Source of the DNA: Nematostella vectensis
Taxonomy: Eukaryota; Cnidaria; Anthozoa; Actiniaria; Edwardsiidae
NCBI RefSeq assembly: GCF_932526225.1
Contig: NC_064042.1
Coordinates: 6,937,540 to 7,001,539 of the forward strand
Length of the DNA stretch: 64,000 nucleotides
Direction of reading: 5' to 3'
Below are positions 11,231-22,723 of the stretch, one piece after another. The position numbers and the translations under genes are program-made. The notes beneath the pieces were generated by a model. It searched no databases. It was given only the letters and a program-made list of their open reading frames with translations, and was not told the origin of the DNA. Every line of letters starts with the position of its first letter. Position 1 is the first letter of the stretch.

Positions 11231-11384
11231 ATGGCCGTCCAATACGCGCCAACAAAACTAAGAGTACCTCCTGGTTTTCAGAACCTTTTAGAGGGTTTAG
11301 CGCGCGAAGTTTTGCGGGAGCAACCGGATGATATCGTTCAGTTTGCAGCGCAATATTTCAAGAACCAACTCTCTATCAGAGAAG
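11231..11384 (+). CDS. SPA17: SPA17-like IQ-motif protein, exon 1 (RIIa dimerisation domain)
   Basis: This exon starts the protein at the ATG in acatgg. Residues 11-48 (starting RVPPGFQNLLEGLAREVLRE) form an RIIa dimerisation/docking domain very like that of sperm surface protein Sp17 and other R2D2 proteins (ROPN1, PKA RII). In that family the domain binds A-kinase anchoring proteins, for example in the ciliary/flagellar radial spoke. The exon ends at donor gtaaat with one base of the next codon. With exons at 12212 and 13554 the protein is 431 aa, much longer than vertebrate SPA17 (about 150 aa). It has five IQ motifs where the human protein has one. A ciliary/sperm, calmodulin-binding scaffold role is inferred. 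Confidence 0.9.
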
Positions 11385-12211
11385 GTAAATTTTGTAGTCA
11401 AAGTCTTTCGAAACTTAATATTATGTTAGAATTTTAGCCGAACTCCTCATGCTAAGAAATCAGCAGATTTGACAATGTTTGAAATGTTCTGTTGGCCGCG
11501 AAACAACAAGAGACGACTTTTGACATTAAGTATTTAAAATATCTTTTTTATTTAACTTTAGGATGGTTATGAGCTTTCCACATGAAAATATGAAAAGATT
11601 TCTGAACTGTGGTGTCCTATGGAACATGATATCCAATATTCCATTTTTTAGAACTTGTTTAATTGTGTTTTACCCTCCCTAACAACATTAGTTTGTTGAA
11701 ATTATTCATAAATGCCCTTAGATAAATTACTTGTGCATGCTAACTGAATAGCTATATATGCACTGCATAAATATTCCTTTCTAACTTTCCTAACCCTAGT
11801 CGTTATTATTGAACATTGGGTTGTTAACCTCAAAGTTTTGTTCTAAAAGTTTCAACTTGTACATTATTGATAATATCTACCAACATAAGCTGTTTCTTGG
11901 TTTGAGTGTTTTTCTAATGCCTTTTAACCATTGTGTCAATATGAAGCGAAATGCTAATTAGACAAGCTCAACATATACATGGGAAAGACAAACCCCAAGG
12001 CTTGCAGGTGTTTTGCATTCTTATAATGACAAAATGTTCTAATGAGCAAAATACTTTAACTGCAATAATATCATCACTGTTTTATTATCCAGATAATCAG
12101 AACTTTTCTATTTTTCTTCTAGCTTTTCCTTCCCCCCATTTTCAAACCTGTTAGTTACCTTACAAGTACTGTTTACATTGTGTATTTTTTATGTTGGTCT
12201 TATCTGAACAG
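11385..12211 (+). other. Intron 1 of the SPA17-like gene
   Basis: This AT-rich intron lies between donor gtaaat and acceptor tgaacag. I see no other feature. Confidence 0.8.
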
Positions 12212-12874
12212 AAACCGGAAAAGATGATGCCAAGAGAGGTGAGAATCTGGAAAAATTGATGAAAGGTGAAGAAGTAGACATTGATATTGATGATCCCGAA
12301 GTTCAAAAAGCTGCTACTAAAATCCAGGCCAGCTTCCGTGGGCATAAAACAAGAGAACAAATAAAACAAGACAAACAACAAAAAGATGAAGAGGAAGCTG
12401 CCGCTCTCAAGATCCAATCTAGCTTCCGTGGACATAAAGCCAGAGAGGAAGTCAAGGAGCTCATGAAGTCCAAAAGCAGAGAGTCAACCAGAGAGGAGGT
12501 CCCAATGAATGAACAGGAAACTGCAAATACAAATGCAGAAGAGGTAGATATTGACCTCAATGATCCTGATGTACAAGGGGCTGCTTTGAAAATTCAAGCT
12601 TCATTCCGAGGCCACAAGGCCAGGGAAGAGGTGAAGAAGATCAAATCTTCTAAATCAATGACACCAGAGGATAAGGCTGACTCCGGACCCCCTGCAGAAG
12701 CTGAGCCAGAGGCTGAAGCTCCTGCTGCCGGGCCTACTGCAGCTGCTGATGAAGAGGTAGACATCGACTTGGATGATCCAGAGGTTCAAAACGCAGCCCT
12801 GAAAATCCAAGCGAGCTTCCGCAGCCACAAGTCAAGAGAAAGTGTAAAATCCCTAACACAGAATGAGGCGAAAG
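12212..12874 (+). CDS. SPA17: SPA17-like protein, exon 2 (four IQ motifs)
   Basis: The exon continues the split codon from exon 1 and carries four copies of a module. Each has an acidic lead (EEVDIDLDDPEVQ-like) followed by an IQ motif of the form AALKIQASFRGHKAREEVK. The IQ cores start near genomic 12308, 12401, 12578 and 12794. IQ motifs bind calmodulin or light chains, and the F-R-G-H-K form is typical of SPA17. Ala/Glu/Pro-rich linkers separate the modules. The fourth has SHK where the others have GHK. The near-identity of the modules points to internal duplication. The exon ends at donor gtaaaa, leaving one base. Confidence 0.92.
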
Positions 12875-13553
12875 GTAAAATGCCTTAAAAGTTTTTATTT
12901 TTTGTATTGAATAATTTACAAAGGTCCTTGACTCTTTAATTTTTGTCTCTATTAAGACTAAAAGGAGCATTTGCATTGTTAAAAAGTGTGTTTAGTGTTA
13001 TTTCGGCAATCTCAAAATACTCAAATCAAGCAGATTGAAATGGATTCAAAAGAGTACTTTTAGGTTATGGTACAGGTATGGCTGAAGCTTTACTCAAACC
13101 TTGAAATTGCATAAATAAACCAGCTAGATCATTCGCATAATAGCCCTTTCATGGACATTTGTCCATTTCTATTTATTACACTTAGGTGAAGTAATCCCTA
13201 AGATTTTACATTGTTTTGTTAAATTTTCGCATTTTGTAAAACCTTCCTATGACAAGCATGCAAGTGCCCCTAAAATTAAAAAAAATAATAATAATATAGT
13301 ACATCAAACACTGTGCTAGATAACATTTATGCACTTAAACGGCACATGTATACTCAACTTAAACTACACATGCATACTCAACTTAAACTTCACATGCATA
13401 CGCATAAGCCAGGACTGATTCTGGAGCCAAATAAAAGGGGTTAGGGTGTCTTATTAAGTGATGCTGGGAAAATTGTTCTTTAGTATAACTACTAGACCTT
13501 TTTATAATTTTGTATCAAAGCAAAAACAGAAAAAGATTGCCATTTTATTCCAG
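12875..13553 (+). other. Intron 2 of the SPA17-like gene
   Basis: This intron contains a short degenerate tandem repeat at about 13334-13400 (three copies of about 25 bp with the core cacatgcatactcaactta). It ends with acceptor attccag. No coding sequence is seen. Confidence 0.8.
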
Positions 13554-14032
13554 GTGACTCTGCCCCTGATGATGCCACTGATGCTGAACCTGTTGCTGCA
13601 CCTACAACCTCTGCAGAGGAGAATGCTGAGGAGGTTGACATTGACCTGGATGACCCCGAAGTAAATAAAGCTGCCACAAAGATCCAAGCCACCTTCCGCG
13701 GACACAAAACTAGGAAGGAGATGAAGGATGGTGCAATGCCTACCAGTTCAACGTCACTCCCGGCAGATGAGGGTGAGGAGGCTGCTGAAGGTGCTGAGGA
13801 CAGCAGTGAGGCAGCAGCTGCTGAGGGAGAGGCAGTGGCTGCAGATGCCCCTGATGCACCAGCCGATACTACTGACACACCGGCAGAGGATGCTGACACA
13901 CCGGCAGAGGATGCTGACACACCGGCAGAGGATGCTGACACAGCCACGGATGCTGCTGAGGCACCAGTGGAAGCATCTGATCCCCCAGCAGATGATGAAA
14001 GCAAGCCTGACCAGACCAAAGAAGAATCCTAA
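13554..14032 (+). CDS. SPA17: SPA17-like protein, exon 3 (fifth IQ motif and acidic tail)
   Basis: This terminal exon starts GDSAPDDATDAEP after the split glycine codon. It holds a fifth acidic-lead plus IQ module (KAATKIQATFRGHKTRKEMK, near 13665-13724) and then a long Ala/Asp/Glu/Pro-rich tail. The tail has three tandem copies of a PAEDADT peptide encoded by an 18-to-21-bp direct repeat around 13878-13938. The stop TAA is at 14030-14032. A polyadenylation signal AATAAA lies at 14318-14323. The tail is low-complexity and probably disordered; vertebrate SPA17 has no equivalent of this length. Confidence 0.9.
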
Positions 14033-14720
14033 ACGATATAGCTCCAGACCTATATTTTTATCTTCTTAAGTGATGAACTTGGAAAGGAACTTTGTATTTT
14101 ATATCATATAGAAGTGTGCATGGGATGATAAATACCGCAGACTAAAGTTCATTGGCTTTGCCTGGTGTCTAAGTGTTTTTAAAGATCAGATTATAATTTG
14201 TGTGGTATTTCTGTATATAGCCTTGTTGGTCTCCGGTCGGCGCTGTAGATTGTGATGCAAATGGCTCGCATGCATATAGACAGTAAGCTATGTTAACCCG
14301 TATATCGTTGTTCGCAAAATAAATAATTATAAACTTTGTCACGTGAATTTGAAAACAGTCTCTGTATAAAACAGCCCGAGCTTAATTTTAGCCCTACCTC
14401 CTGTCAATGTAATACGAATTATATAATTTAAGAGACGCAAACTGCCAAGTACGATAATGAAGCCCTGACTAGGAGTCATAAGCATGCGTGCTATATATTT
14501 GTCTAGCATTTTGTGAGGGAGTAGAAAACGTTTTGTACGAATTGTTGTGTTGATCAAATAAATTATTATCCTTGAAATTCTGATTGCCCTTCTCGGCTTT
14601 TGTGTCATGCTCAGATACAAAGAATTATTATCTCCTAAATTATTCGAGCAGGAAAAACAATGAAAATCCCCGTTAAAGATGAAATGGTCGGTCGCTAAAC
14701 AGGGTGGGTGTCAGACTAGG
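14033..14720 (+). other. 3' UTR and intergenic sequence after the SPA17-like gene
   Basis: This stretch holds the likely SPA17-like 3' UTR up to about 14340, then unrecognised AT-rich sequence up to the MITE at 14721. I see no gene. Confidence 0.5.
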
Positions 14721-14868
14721 CAGGGCCGTAGCAAGCTTCGAAATACTGGGGGAGGGGGGGTTAGGAAAATATCGGGGGAAGGGGCACAGCCACGCCCCTA
14801 CTGGTCATTTTCTTATAATTTTCAAAATATTGGGGGGCACACGTGCCCCACTCCCTGCTACGGCCCTG
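14721..14868. mobile_element. 148-bp MITE, CAG...CTG ends, 5-bp target duplication
   Basis: The ends are perfect 13-bp inverted repeats (cagggccgtagca / tgctacggccctg). The element is flanked on both sides by CTAGG (14716-14720 and 14869-14873), an exact 5-bp target-site duplication. The inside is G-rich and non-coding. It shares its end type and duplication length with elements at 24297, 46420 and 54175. Confidence 0.9.
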
Positions 14869-14899
14869 CTAGGGTCTTCTGAGTGTTTTTCAATGGTAT

Positions 14900-16520
14900 C
14901 TACCTTATTACACGAATTTTCGCGACGTCAAAATTTCGCGATTTTGAGATGGTGATATTTCGCGACACATTATTTTCGCGATTTTCCTAAAAACCAGGTC
15001 ACTTTTTTTCTCGAATTTTCGATAGTAAAATCAAATCGATGACGTCAGCTTAATAATTAAAAAAAATATTAAATATTATTATTTCTGTTTTTGACGACGT
15101 CAACGATTTCACAGATCACACGACCAACTTGTTATACCCCCTTCCCCCCAAATCTACATTACTCATAACAAGTTTAGTTGTCATACGATGTTTCGGCGTC
15201 TAGGTAGTTTGAATTTATTAACGTCATCGATGACGTCACACGAACTTGTACATACATCACATCTACAGAGTTTTGTTGACACACGATGCTTCTTTAATGA
15301 ACAATTTTTTTCACTTCATGACGTCATCACGTGACTATATTGTTACATCCCCTTTGACACAAACATGACACCTGCCAAGTTTGGTTGTGAAACAATGTTT
15401 CTTTCAAGAGATATAAATGATTTTGCTTTTAATCACGTTTTTGCTTTAAGTGTGGTCATCGATGACGTCACACAACACGTGACCACATTGCTGCATCCAT
15501 CTTCACACCTCCATGACACCTACTGAGTTTGGTTGCCATACCATATCAATATTTGGGTGACCTTAAAACTCGCTCGGCCAATCTCTTGGAGGCCTGGGTC
15601 TAAGGGCTTTTCAAGGCTTGTGTGATAAAGATTTGACCAAGCGATAAAGTTTTTTTTGACACATTTTTGCCTCGAGTCTCAAATTGACAGGAATCAGCAT
15701 TTTTCACCATGTTTTCTGGAGATCAGGGAGCGGGAAAACTTTAGCTCTTCTAAATATAGGCATCAATGCCCATATAAGGCAATGCATACGAAGGACACTA
15801 TCCGTGGGGAATATGTTTGATACGGATGTTTTTTTCATGAGATATGGGTATTTTTTTTATTTCGATGACGTCAGCATATTTTTTGCTTCTAGTGACGTCA
15901 TGAATGACGTCACAATCACGTGACTATATTGGTGCACCCCCCTTGACACATACATGACACATACCAAGTTTGGTTGTCATATGTTTCGTTTAGGAGATAT
16001 GAATATAAATATGACATCGGGATAGTTTTTCTTAAAGTGACGTTATCGATGACGTCACGCATCACGTGATCATATCTTGGCACCGCCCTTGACACATACA
16101 TTGACACCTACCAAGTCTGGTTGTTATACAATGTTTCTTTCACGAGATATGAATGAGAATTTTGCTTCTTATGACGTCATTGATGACGTCACAATCAAGT
16201 GACCATATTGGAGGACCCCCTTGACATCAACATGACATCTATAGAGTTTGTTTGTGAAACAATGTTTCTTTCAAGAGAATGTTTTTTCTTTTTTTAATCA
16301 CGTTTTTTGCTTTAAGTGACGTCATCGATGACGTCACACAACAGCTGACCATATTTTTGCATCCCCCTTGACACCTACATGAAACCTACCGAGTTTGGTT
16401 GCCATATGATGTTTCCTTCGTGAGATCACGTGACCAATCACGTGACGACAGTTTTGCACTTCCCTTGACACAAACATGACACCTGCCAAGTTTGGTTGTC
16501 ATACGACGCTTTTAAGGGAC
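14900..16520. repeat. Degenerate tandem repeat rich in TGACGTCA palindromes
   Basis: About eight diverged units of roughly 150 bp are spread over this stretch. Each contains most of these blocks: gacgtcatcgatgacgtcac, a CACGTG-type box, cccccttgacacatacatgacac, accaagtttggttgtcat, and atgtttctttcgagagatatgaat. The first block includes the perfect 20-base palindrome tgacgtcatcgatgacgtca (for example about 16318-16337), a double CRE-like site. A separate segment at 15541-15822 is inserted in the array or is part of it. It has an inverted copy at 58548-58828. Confidence 0.8.
15541..15822 (+). repeat. Dispersed repeat, copy 1 (inverted partner at 58548-58828)
   Basis: This 280-bp segment runs from atcaatatttgggtgacc to ggggaatatgtttgata. 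It matches the reverse complement of 58548-58828 along its whole length with modest divergence. Neither copy has a long shared reading frame, so it is a non-coding repeat or a decayed element. Confidence 0.85.
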
Positions 16521-18453
16521 GAACGGACGGACATCGCGTCACGAAAACTCGAGTCGATGGGTTACCAATATTTGTTACCATATTTGTTTTATACTATATA
16601 CCACTTTTTCTTAGGTATGGGGCGCCGCGTGGGAGCTCCGCTATAAAGCTTGTTAAACGGCAAATATTACCCCAAAGGCTTCTTGTGAAGTGACGCGGAA
16701 ATTGAGTGTAATAAGGTATATTGAAAATTACCTAGAAGACCCTGGGGACGAGGGTTGGATGGGTGCTAGGAACAGAAACAGGCAAATTGGATTCAAAATG
16801 GCGGACGATCCAGAAGAGCAGACGGGGAATCAAGAGGTAAAACAGGGGAGGGGAGGGGGGCACTTTTCTAAGTGAATGGGTGTGTGTTTTGTTTGCTTGT
16901 TTTTTAGAGATTTCATTTAAAGGAGCTTGCGACAGGATTTCCACATAATGACCTAATAACCGTAGTTTAGCAGTAATAGACAGTACAGGCTTAAGGCTAA
17001 TTGGCGTCTCTCTTTGATGTTTATTAACCAATCCTTTGCAACATTTAATTTACATGCAATTGTGCAGAAATACAGACGAACCCTCGCTCTATTCATCATT
17101 TACCAAGCAGAGTCTAAAAATATTAGGTTTTAGTACGCATGTAAACCGTACATATTGCAGTATTTAAGGACCAACCATTTTATACGGGCTGCTTACAAAA
17201 TTACCAAAATAATAAAGCAAAAAAAGAAAAGAAAGTGAACATACAAATCGAATAATCTATTTGGTATTTGGCCGCAGAAAATATATACATCGAGCAGGGG
17301 AAAAATCAATTACCACCCTGTCCAGATATCCAAATTCGGAGACAACAAGGTTTCACGGTAGCTACAAAATTTCAGTCGCAACGATGGTAAGAGCACCAGG
17401 GAAAGGAACAAAGAGAAGGAACTGTGAGTGGTTCCCGGAATTTGGACGTTAAATAAAAAGACCGATCAAAAGGCAAAAAAGTGGAAAGAAACTGAGAGAA
17501 GAAAAATGAAAAATTTGCACTAAAAATCCTAGAAACTTAAATTCAAAATTGCAGGTCATCTAAAATATTTTTGAACGAGTGATAATAAGGTTCTTTGTAC
17601 TGCAAAAGTTGCTAAAAGTTACAAAACCAAAATTTGAGTTCAATATGTATCAAAATAAACCAAACTGCATGACTGTGTTTGAAAACAGCTCTAAGAACTC
17701 AGAAACACTTTGGTGTAAAAATTGAAATATTTATAGATGGTTAAGCCGATATCGATATTTTTATCACTTCCCCAGAAATAATCAGTGCAAAGGCCAAAAT
17801 AAATCTCACACAGTAAAATCACAATTAAAAGTGTGAACGGTGATTTTCGAGAATGTAATTAGTGTAGTTGAGTGAATCTTCCCTGTGTTTCAGATATGTG
17901 TTCCCGTGTTTGACAACAAACAAAGCTTTTTTTAGCGAAAACAAACTCTTTGGCATGCTTTCATCACTACACAGGCTTATAGAATTTCAAAGGAGCTAAG
18001 GGGTTATTTGTCTATATAATAACACGTCGGAAACCAATGTAAAATATGCAGCTGTAATATTGTAGCCACCTAAGTGTACATAAAGCTTTCTTGCAAATGT
18101 GAAATTTTGGATTTTGGGGTGGAACTGAGAAAATTAATATATTACTCATTTAAGAGTGCAAGATCTCGCTCTGGCATGTTGGTTGCTTGAATGACATCTC
18201 TTGAAATTGCCGACTTAACAGGAGTTTATATAGCTTTAGAATTATAGGGTATGGAACGAGAACAGGAGACCGAAACGCTGGGTTGTAAAGTTTTCTGTAT
18301 TGATGGTACAACAAGCCTTGTACTGTGAAAGAAACACGAAGATACACCGACTTTAGAAAGGCCTGGACAATACAAGAAGATACCCTAGGCTAGGTGATAC
18401 ACAGATATTCAGAGGTAAAGCTCCCACGCAATCCGCATAAACCTTGATAAACC
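16521..18453. other. Intergenic sequence before the GPCR at 18454; one possible short exon
   Basis: This stretch is mostly AT-rich and unrecognised. One item stands out: an ATG in good context at 16798 followed by 13 codons (MADDPEEQTGNQE), then a donor-like gtaaaa at 16837. This could be a first coding exon of a plus-strand gene, but I find no matching second exon. The region just left of 18454 is probably the 5' UTR of the GPCR. Confidence 0.3.
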
Positions 18454-18833
18454 ATGGAAAACTCTACGCTAGGAAATTCTTCAACATGGACGAACACCAC
18501 TGATTCTTCGGAACAGAAAAGCAGCCTTCAAAGAGGACTGTACGCCATGGTACTCATCGTAGTCATGATTCTGATCATTGTTGGGAATACCCTTGTACTG
18601 CTAGTATTATACCGACAAAGACTACAACATAACCTACGAGTAACCAACATTTTCTTGGCGAATCTAGCGGTGATGGATTTATGTATTGGATTTCTAATGT
18701 TTCCCTTCTCGGTGACGACTGTTTTGAGGGGGGCTTGGGTATTCGGAGATGGGGTTTGCCAGATGAATGGATTTACCAACATGGCTGGAGGAACTTGTAC
18801 GATCTTGACGATGGCAGTTATTAGTGTTGATAG
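18454..18833 (+). CDS. Class A GPCR (416 aa), exon 1: N-terminus to TM3
   Basis: This exon encodes residues 1-126 of a seven-transmembrane receptor. It has three N-glycosylation sequons in the N-terminus (N3, N8, N14), TM1 with G-N at 44-45, TM2 with LAVMD (Asp75), the TM3 cysteine at 102, and ends inside the DRY motif (126-128). The splice donor gtgagt cuts the Arg codon, a phase-2 break that the third GPCR in the window shares at a different place. The residue at the aminergic Asp position of TM3 (seven after Cys102) is Asn, so a classical monoamine receptor is unlikely. The start ATG has an upstream context ataaaccATGG. The ligand cannot be read from sequence. Confidence 0.92.
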
Positions 18834-21800
18834 GTGAGTGTGTTTACATGGGAGTAAGAGCTTAAATATAATAAAACCAGGAAAAACACTACAATACAAG
18901 GGCAAAATACAAGCGTTTGTAGTTTTTTATGCCACTATCTTTCCCTATATTTTATATTCCGCAGATCCTAAAATCCTTCTTGCATATGATCTATCAAAAC
19001 AGATACGAATGGAGATACTTTCAATGGAGTTTCTATTTGCACTAACGTATCATATTATTACATTTGTTTTTTGGTTATACTGAAAGTTTACGAAAGATTA
19101 AAATATTACAAAAAAACGAATCTGAGAATTCACATTGTTAATTTGGGTCAAATTAATTTCCTTCCGCCATGATGTTTTAAGAAGGTTGAAGAAAATAGCA
19201 TCTGTCAAATGGGAACCTATTAGGCAAGTATTTGTAAAAAATAGCAAAGATTACAACAGTACCTTTATCGATAAAATAAAACCCCTTTGTAAATAATACG
19301 GTGCGGTTTTCTTCTGTGCGTTGCGTTATTTTTTATTCATTTTCCCATAAAACATTATAGAGCGCTTTTGATGTTATAAGAAAACGAGACGTCCGTCTCA
19401 GTTTACTTACCCATGTCTTAATGGCAAAGACTTAATAAACTTTTGAAGTAGTGTTGTGATAACCTAAAAAATGTGTCAAATTGCATAGCTTCTCTGCATA
19501 TAATAGAGACCATGTTTTGCCCAAACACTCCTAAAACAACCCTTTCGAGTATTTTTTTTTTTTTTTTACATTAAAATTGATCCCTTTTTTTCCTCTGGCG
19601 ATTGGGAATGAATTGCGTCTAAATAGATTTGAATATGATGGATAAATCATTTAAAATCCACGAAAGGAGAAATAGAAATAATTTCCGTTATAATTCCCTC
19701 TCTGATTTGTTTTAATTGATGTGTAGATTGTCAAGAGCTTCTTTAGTGCCGCTATCTTTTAAGTCGGTCCGCGTGCGCGCCGCCATTTTGTACCCTGGTT
19801 CTTACACTTTGACTAGAGATCCGATAGGAAAGAGAACCATTAATCGCAATTCGATGCATACTTAGGCGAATGAAATCACATTTTTCAACAATATCATTAT
19901 GTGTTCTTAGGTTAGTAACGAGATAAATGAAAACAGAGGGAACAGTTTATTATTTTGGGGGTCAGGGAGACATGAATAACGTATGCGCATGCGCGTGTTC
20001 TGGCGAAAACAACAAAATCTTAGTGATGAGTCGTTCGAGTAAAGGTACGAAAGGCTGACTTCGGTCTCTGTTTGGAATTACTGTACAGCATTAAAACCAT
20101 ACTGTACAAAAGATGACAGATTTGTTTGATAATGAGGGAGTCATATAGAAAATTTTAGCCTTAGGTTTGATCTTGTTTTCTTAGCATTCCCCAAAATTTG
20201 ACAGTTCGCCGGTAAAACGGCCGCCATTTCAAAACAAAAAGGCTGGTTTAACCGCGGGGTACTAGAAAAGTCTTGCGTTTTTCAGCACTGTCGATCAGGA
20301 TCAAATTATGCTGCTGGTGTCGGGATAATTTCCAAAATAATGGGATCACGGCTATATTTTATTGTAATCTTTTATCATCTATATGTGGTCACATGATTTT
20401 GAATAGGTCATTTTTAGTTAGAATTGGGAACAATTAAAAAAAAATTACACTTTGTATCAATGGTGGTAAAACGCCAGCCCTGATTGACCGAGAGGGGCTG
20501 GTAATTAGTTAGCCTGAGTATCCCCCTAAAAAAACCTGATACTCAGGCTAGTAATGAGTGTGATTACAGGCGCACGTTTGACGTAATTGCGAGCGCTGTT
20601 TTCTAATATTCTATTTTTCGTAGAGTCTGTGGGGAGAGAGGAAAACACGCAAAAATGGTTTATTACATTTGTTACATAATACCTTGCCAAATGCATTATT
20701 GCGTTGAATTTGAAACTACTGCTGATCACATAGTCTATGCCGAATGTATTGCTTTGGGCTTCGAGCTGTGGCGTACTAACTAAAACGGAAAAGTGTTCAA
20801 ATATCATGGTCTTGAAAGGGGTTATGATCCCACATTTGCGCTCAATTTTATGCCCAATTCCGCATCATACAGCTCTCTTGTTTTCCCGTTAAAAAAAAGA
20901 AAGGTAATAAATCCTGCATCCTTCACCGTCGATTTTGTTCATGCCCGCAACCCGGGGATGAAATAAGAAATCTAAACTTTAGATTTCAGTGTTCCTTTCA
21001 GTAGGCTGGAATATTTTAACTTTTTCAAAGGTTTCGAAATGTTCATTTCGAATGTAAACTTTATAAAACTATCGAGAACACGTAAATCCATTAAATTTTA
21101 TCTGGAAAGGCCTTTAAAAATAACCTTTCTGAGACTATCCAGGACATGTTATTCCATTAAACGTTGCGTATAAGTATAGAAATGTCCATTAAACTTTATA
21201 TTTAAATCTAGAAATGTTCTTAAATTCAACCTTTATGATCTTCTATATTTGGAACGCTTAAGTAAATATTCGGGTATTGCGCCTATAGAAGGCGCATAAT
21301 AGTGGACACAGTAATGTCAATATTAGTTATAGTACGCTTTTAGCCTTGCTATTGCTTCTGTAATTCCATCTTCCTTTCACCGTACGCCTTTTATCTTCTT
21401 CTTGTATATGCCGTACTTTAGACCAAATATATGCCTCCGCGATACTATAATTCGTACAAAAAAGCAAAACTAGCGAGACTGATGTTATTCATTACTGTCG
21501 AATCCGTTGTATCGCGATGCCGCATTTTCAAAACATCGATTTGTTTTTGTCTTTTGGGGTTTTCTGTTTCGCCAGTCAAATTATTCTAAGCCAATCAGAT
21601 TCTTGCCATCTCTTGCTTAGTGCATTTGCCTGGCTTTCTGTCGCGACACTGTCTGGTTTTCGTCCAGAGGATAGCCAGGGAAAAGTGCGCAAAGCGAGGC
21701 TCTGATTGGCTTAGAATGGTTTTACTGACGGAACAGAAAACCAAAACAAATCGTGTTTTGAGAACGCGGGTCGCGATACAACGGATTCGACATTAAATAT

Positions 21801-21901
21801 TTAATTCTTTCTTTTATTTTCCCTTTTAAGCAAAGTTTCCAGGCTAGTGTTGAACTTCATTTATCTGATCTAGTTTTGCGTTTATGTCCACGTGACTTTA
21901 G
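18834..21901 (+). other. Intron 1 of the 416-aa GPCR gene
   Basis: This 3.1-kb intron is AT-rich. It includes a short hairpin at 20512-20551 (tagcctgagtat ... atactcaggcta) and the long palindromic element at 21496-21792. No coding sequence is recognised. It ends in acceptor gactttag. Confidence 0.75.
21496..21792. mobile_element. Palindromic element with arms of about 110 bp
   Basis: The left arm begins tgtcgaatccgttgtatcgcga and the right arm ends as its reverse complement. Matching continues inwards through caaatcga/tcgatttg-like sequence, an attctaagccaatcaga block and its mate. The centre of about 70 bp is unpaired. The layout is that of a foldback MITE in GPCR intron 1. No clear target duplication is visible. 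Confidence 0.75.
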
Positions 21902-22160
21902 GTACCGCGCCATAGTGTCCGGTCCGGGCCACAAGCTCCAGGTCCGTCACGCCCTCCCCCTGATGACCGGGGTGTGGCTATGGGGCATCGTGGTGGGGCT
22001 CCTTCCTATCCTGGGATGGAACGAATACGTGTTCGCCTACGGCTCTATTTGTAAGATGTCATTCAAAAAGGATCCTGGGTACATCATGTTCGCTGCGGTC
22101 ACGTGTTTTGTGATACCGTTCATCATTATGTTTTACTGCTACTTGCGAGTATTTATTAAG
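21902..22160 (+). CDS. Class A GPCR (416 aa), exon 2: end of TM3 to TM5
   Basis: The exon completes the split Arg codon of DRY and reads YRAIVSGPGHKLQVRHALPL, covering residues 127-213. TM4 carries its Trp (GVWLWG) and ends in LPILGW. An extracellular-loop cysteine follows at about residue 177 (GSICKM), the likely disulfide partner of Cys102. TM5 contains the conserved Pro (CFVIPF) and ends YLRVFIK. The exon lies between acceptor gactttag and donor gtgaga, and the phase is 0 at its end. Confidence 0.93.
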
Positions 22161-22723
22161 GTGAGATGTTAGAAATAAGTTTTGAGTAGGAGACCAGCCT
22201 TTGGCGGGAAATGTGTGTGTGTTTGTAAGAGAGGGAAGGGGTGGGGAGTTGTAGGGCGACGAGCTAAAGCTAGACTGGTCAAATGGTTCCATCAGAAGCC
22301 ACTCGAATAATTGCGTATTTTTTTCAGGGGTGTCGTACACCCTTTACCGCTTTGCTTGAATGCCTGCCATCGAAAAAAATATGCTCGCTCCCTTGCTCTC
22401 TGCCAGGCTTTATAAGTAACAAAACAGCTACAAGTGCATCAAAAAACATGCATCACAAGAAATGTTCAACTACTTTACTCCTATTAATGCCTAGTGCACA
22501 CTAGCAACATAACAACATAACGACATGGGCGCGCGCACTATGTTTAGCCCGACATAACGACATGGACATGACATAAAATAAAAAAACATGTTTTTTCTCT
22601 TATGTCGTTATGTCCATGTCGTTATGTCGAAGATAAGAGTGCGCGCGCCATGTCGTTATGTCGATATGTCGCTAGTGTGCACTAAGCATAATTCACTACA
22701 AATCTCACATTCTAACCCGTCAG
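22161..22723 (+). other. Intron 2 of the 416-aa GPCR gene
   Basis: This intron is largely occupied by the hairpin MITE at 22487-22689. The rest is unrecognised. It ends in acceptor cccgtcag. Confidence 0.85.
22487..22689. mobile_element. 203-bp hairpin MITE in GPCR intron 2
   Basis: The termini are 19-bp inverted repeats (atgcYtagtgcacactagc) that differ at one position. Inside, the motif cataacgacatgg and its reverse complement recur several times, so most of the element can fold into one long hairpin. It contains GCGCGCG stretches on both arms. It has no reading frame. Confidence 0.85.

Noticed and set aside
15684-15923. A P-loop-like GSGKT string in a frame at 15730-15745
   Set aside because: The inverted copy at 58548-58828 does not keep the frame, and stops follow directly. 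The match is chance within a repeat.
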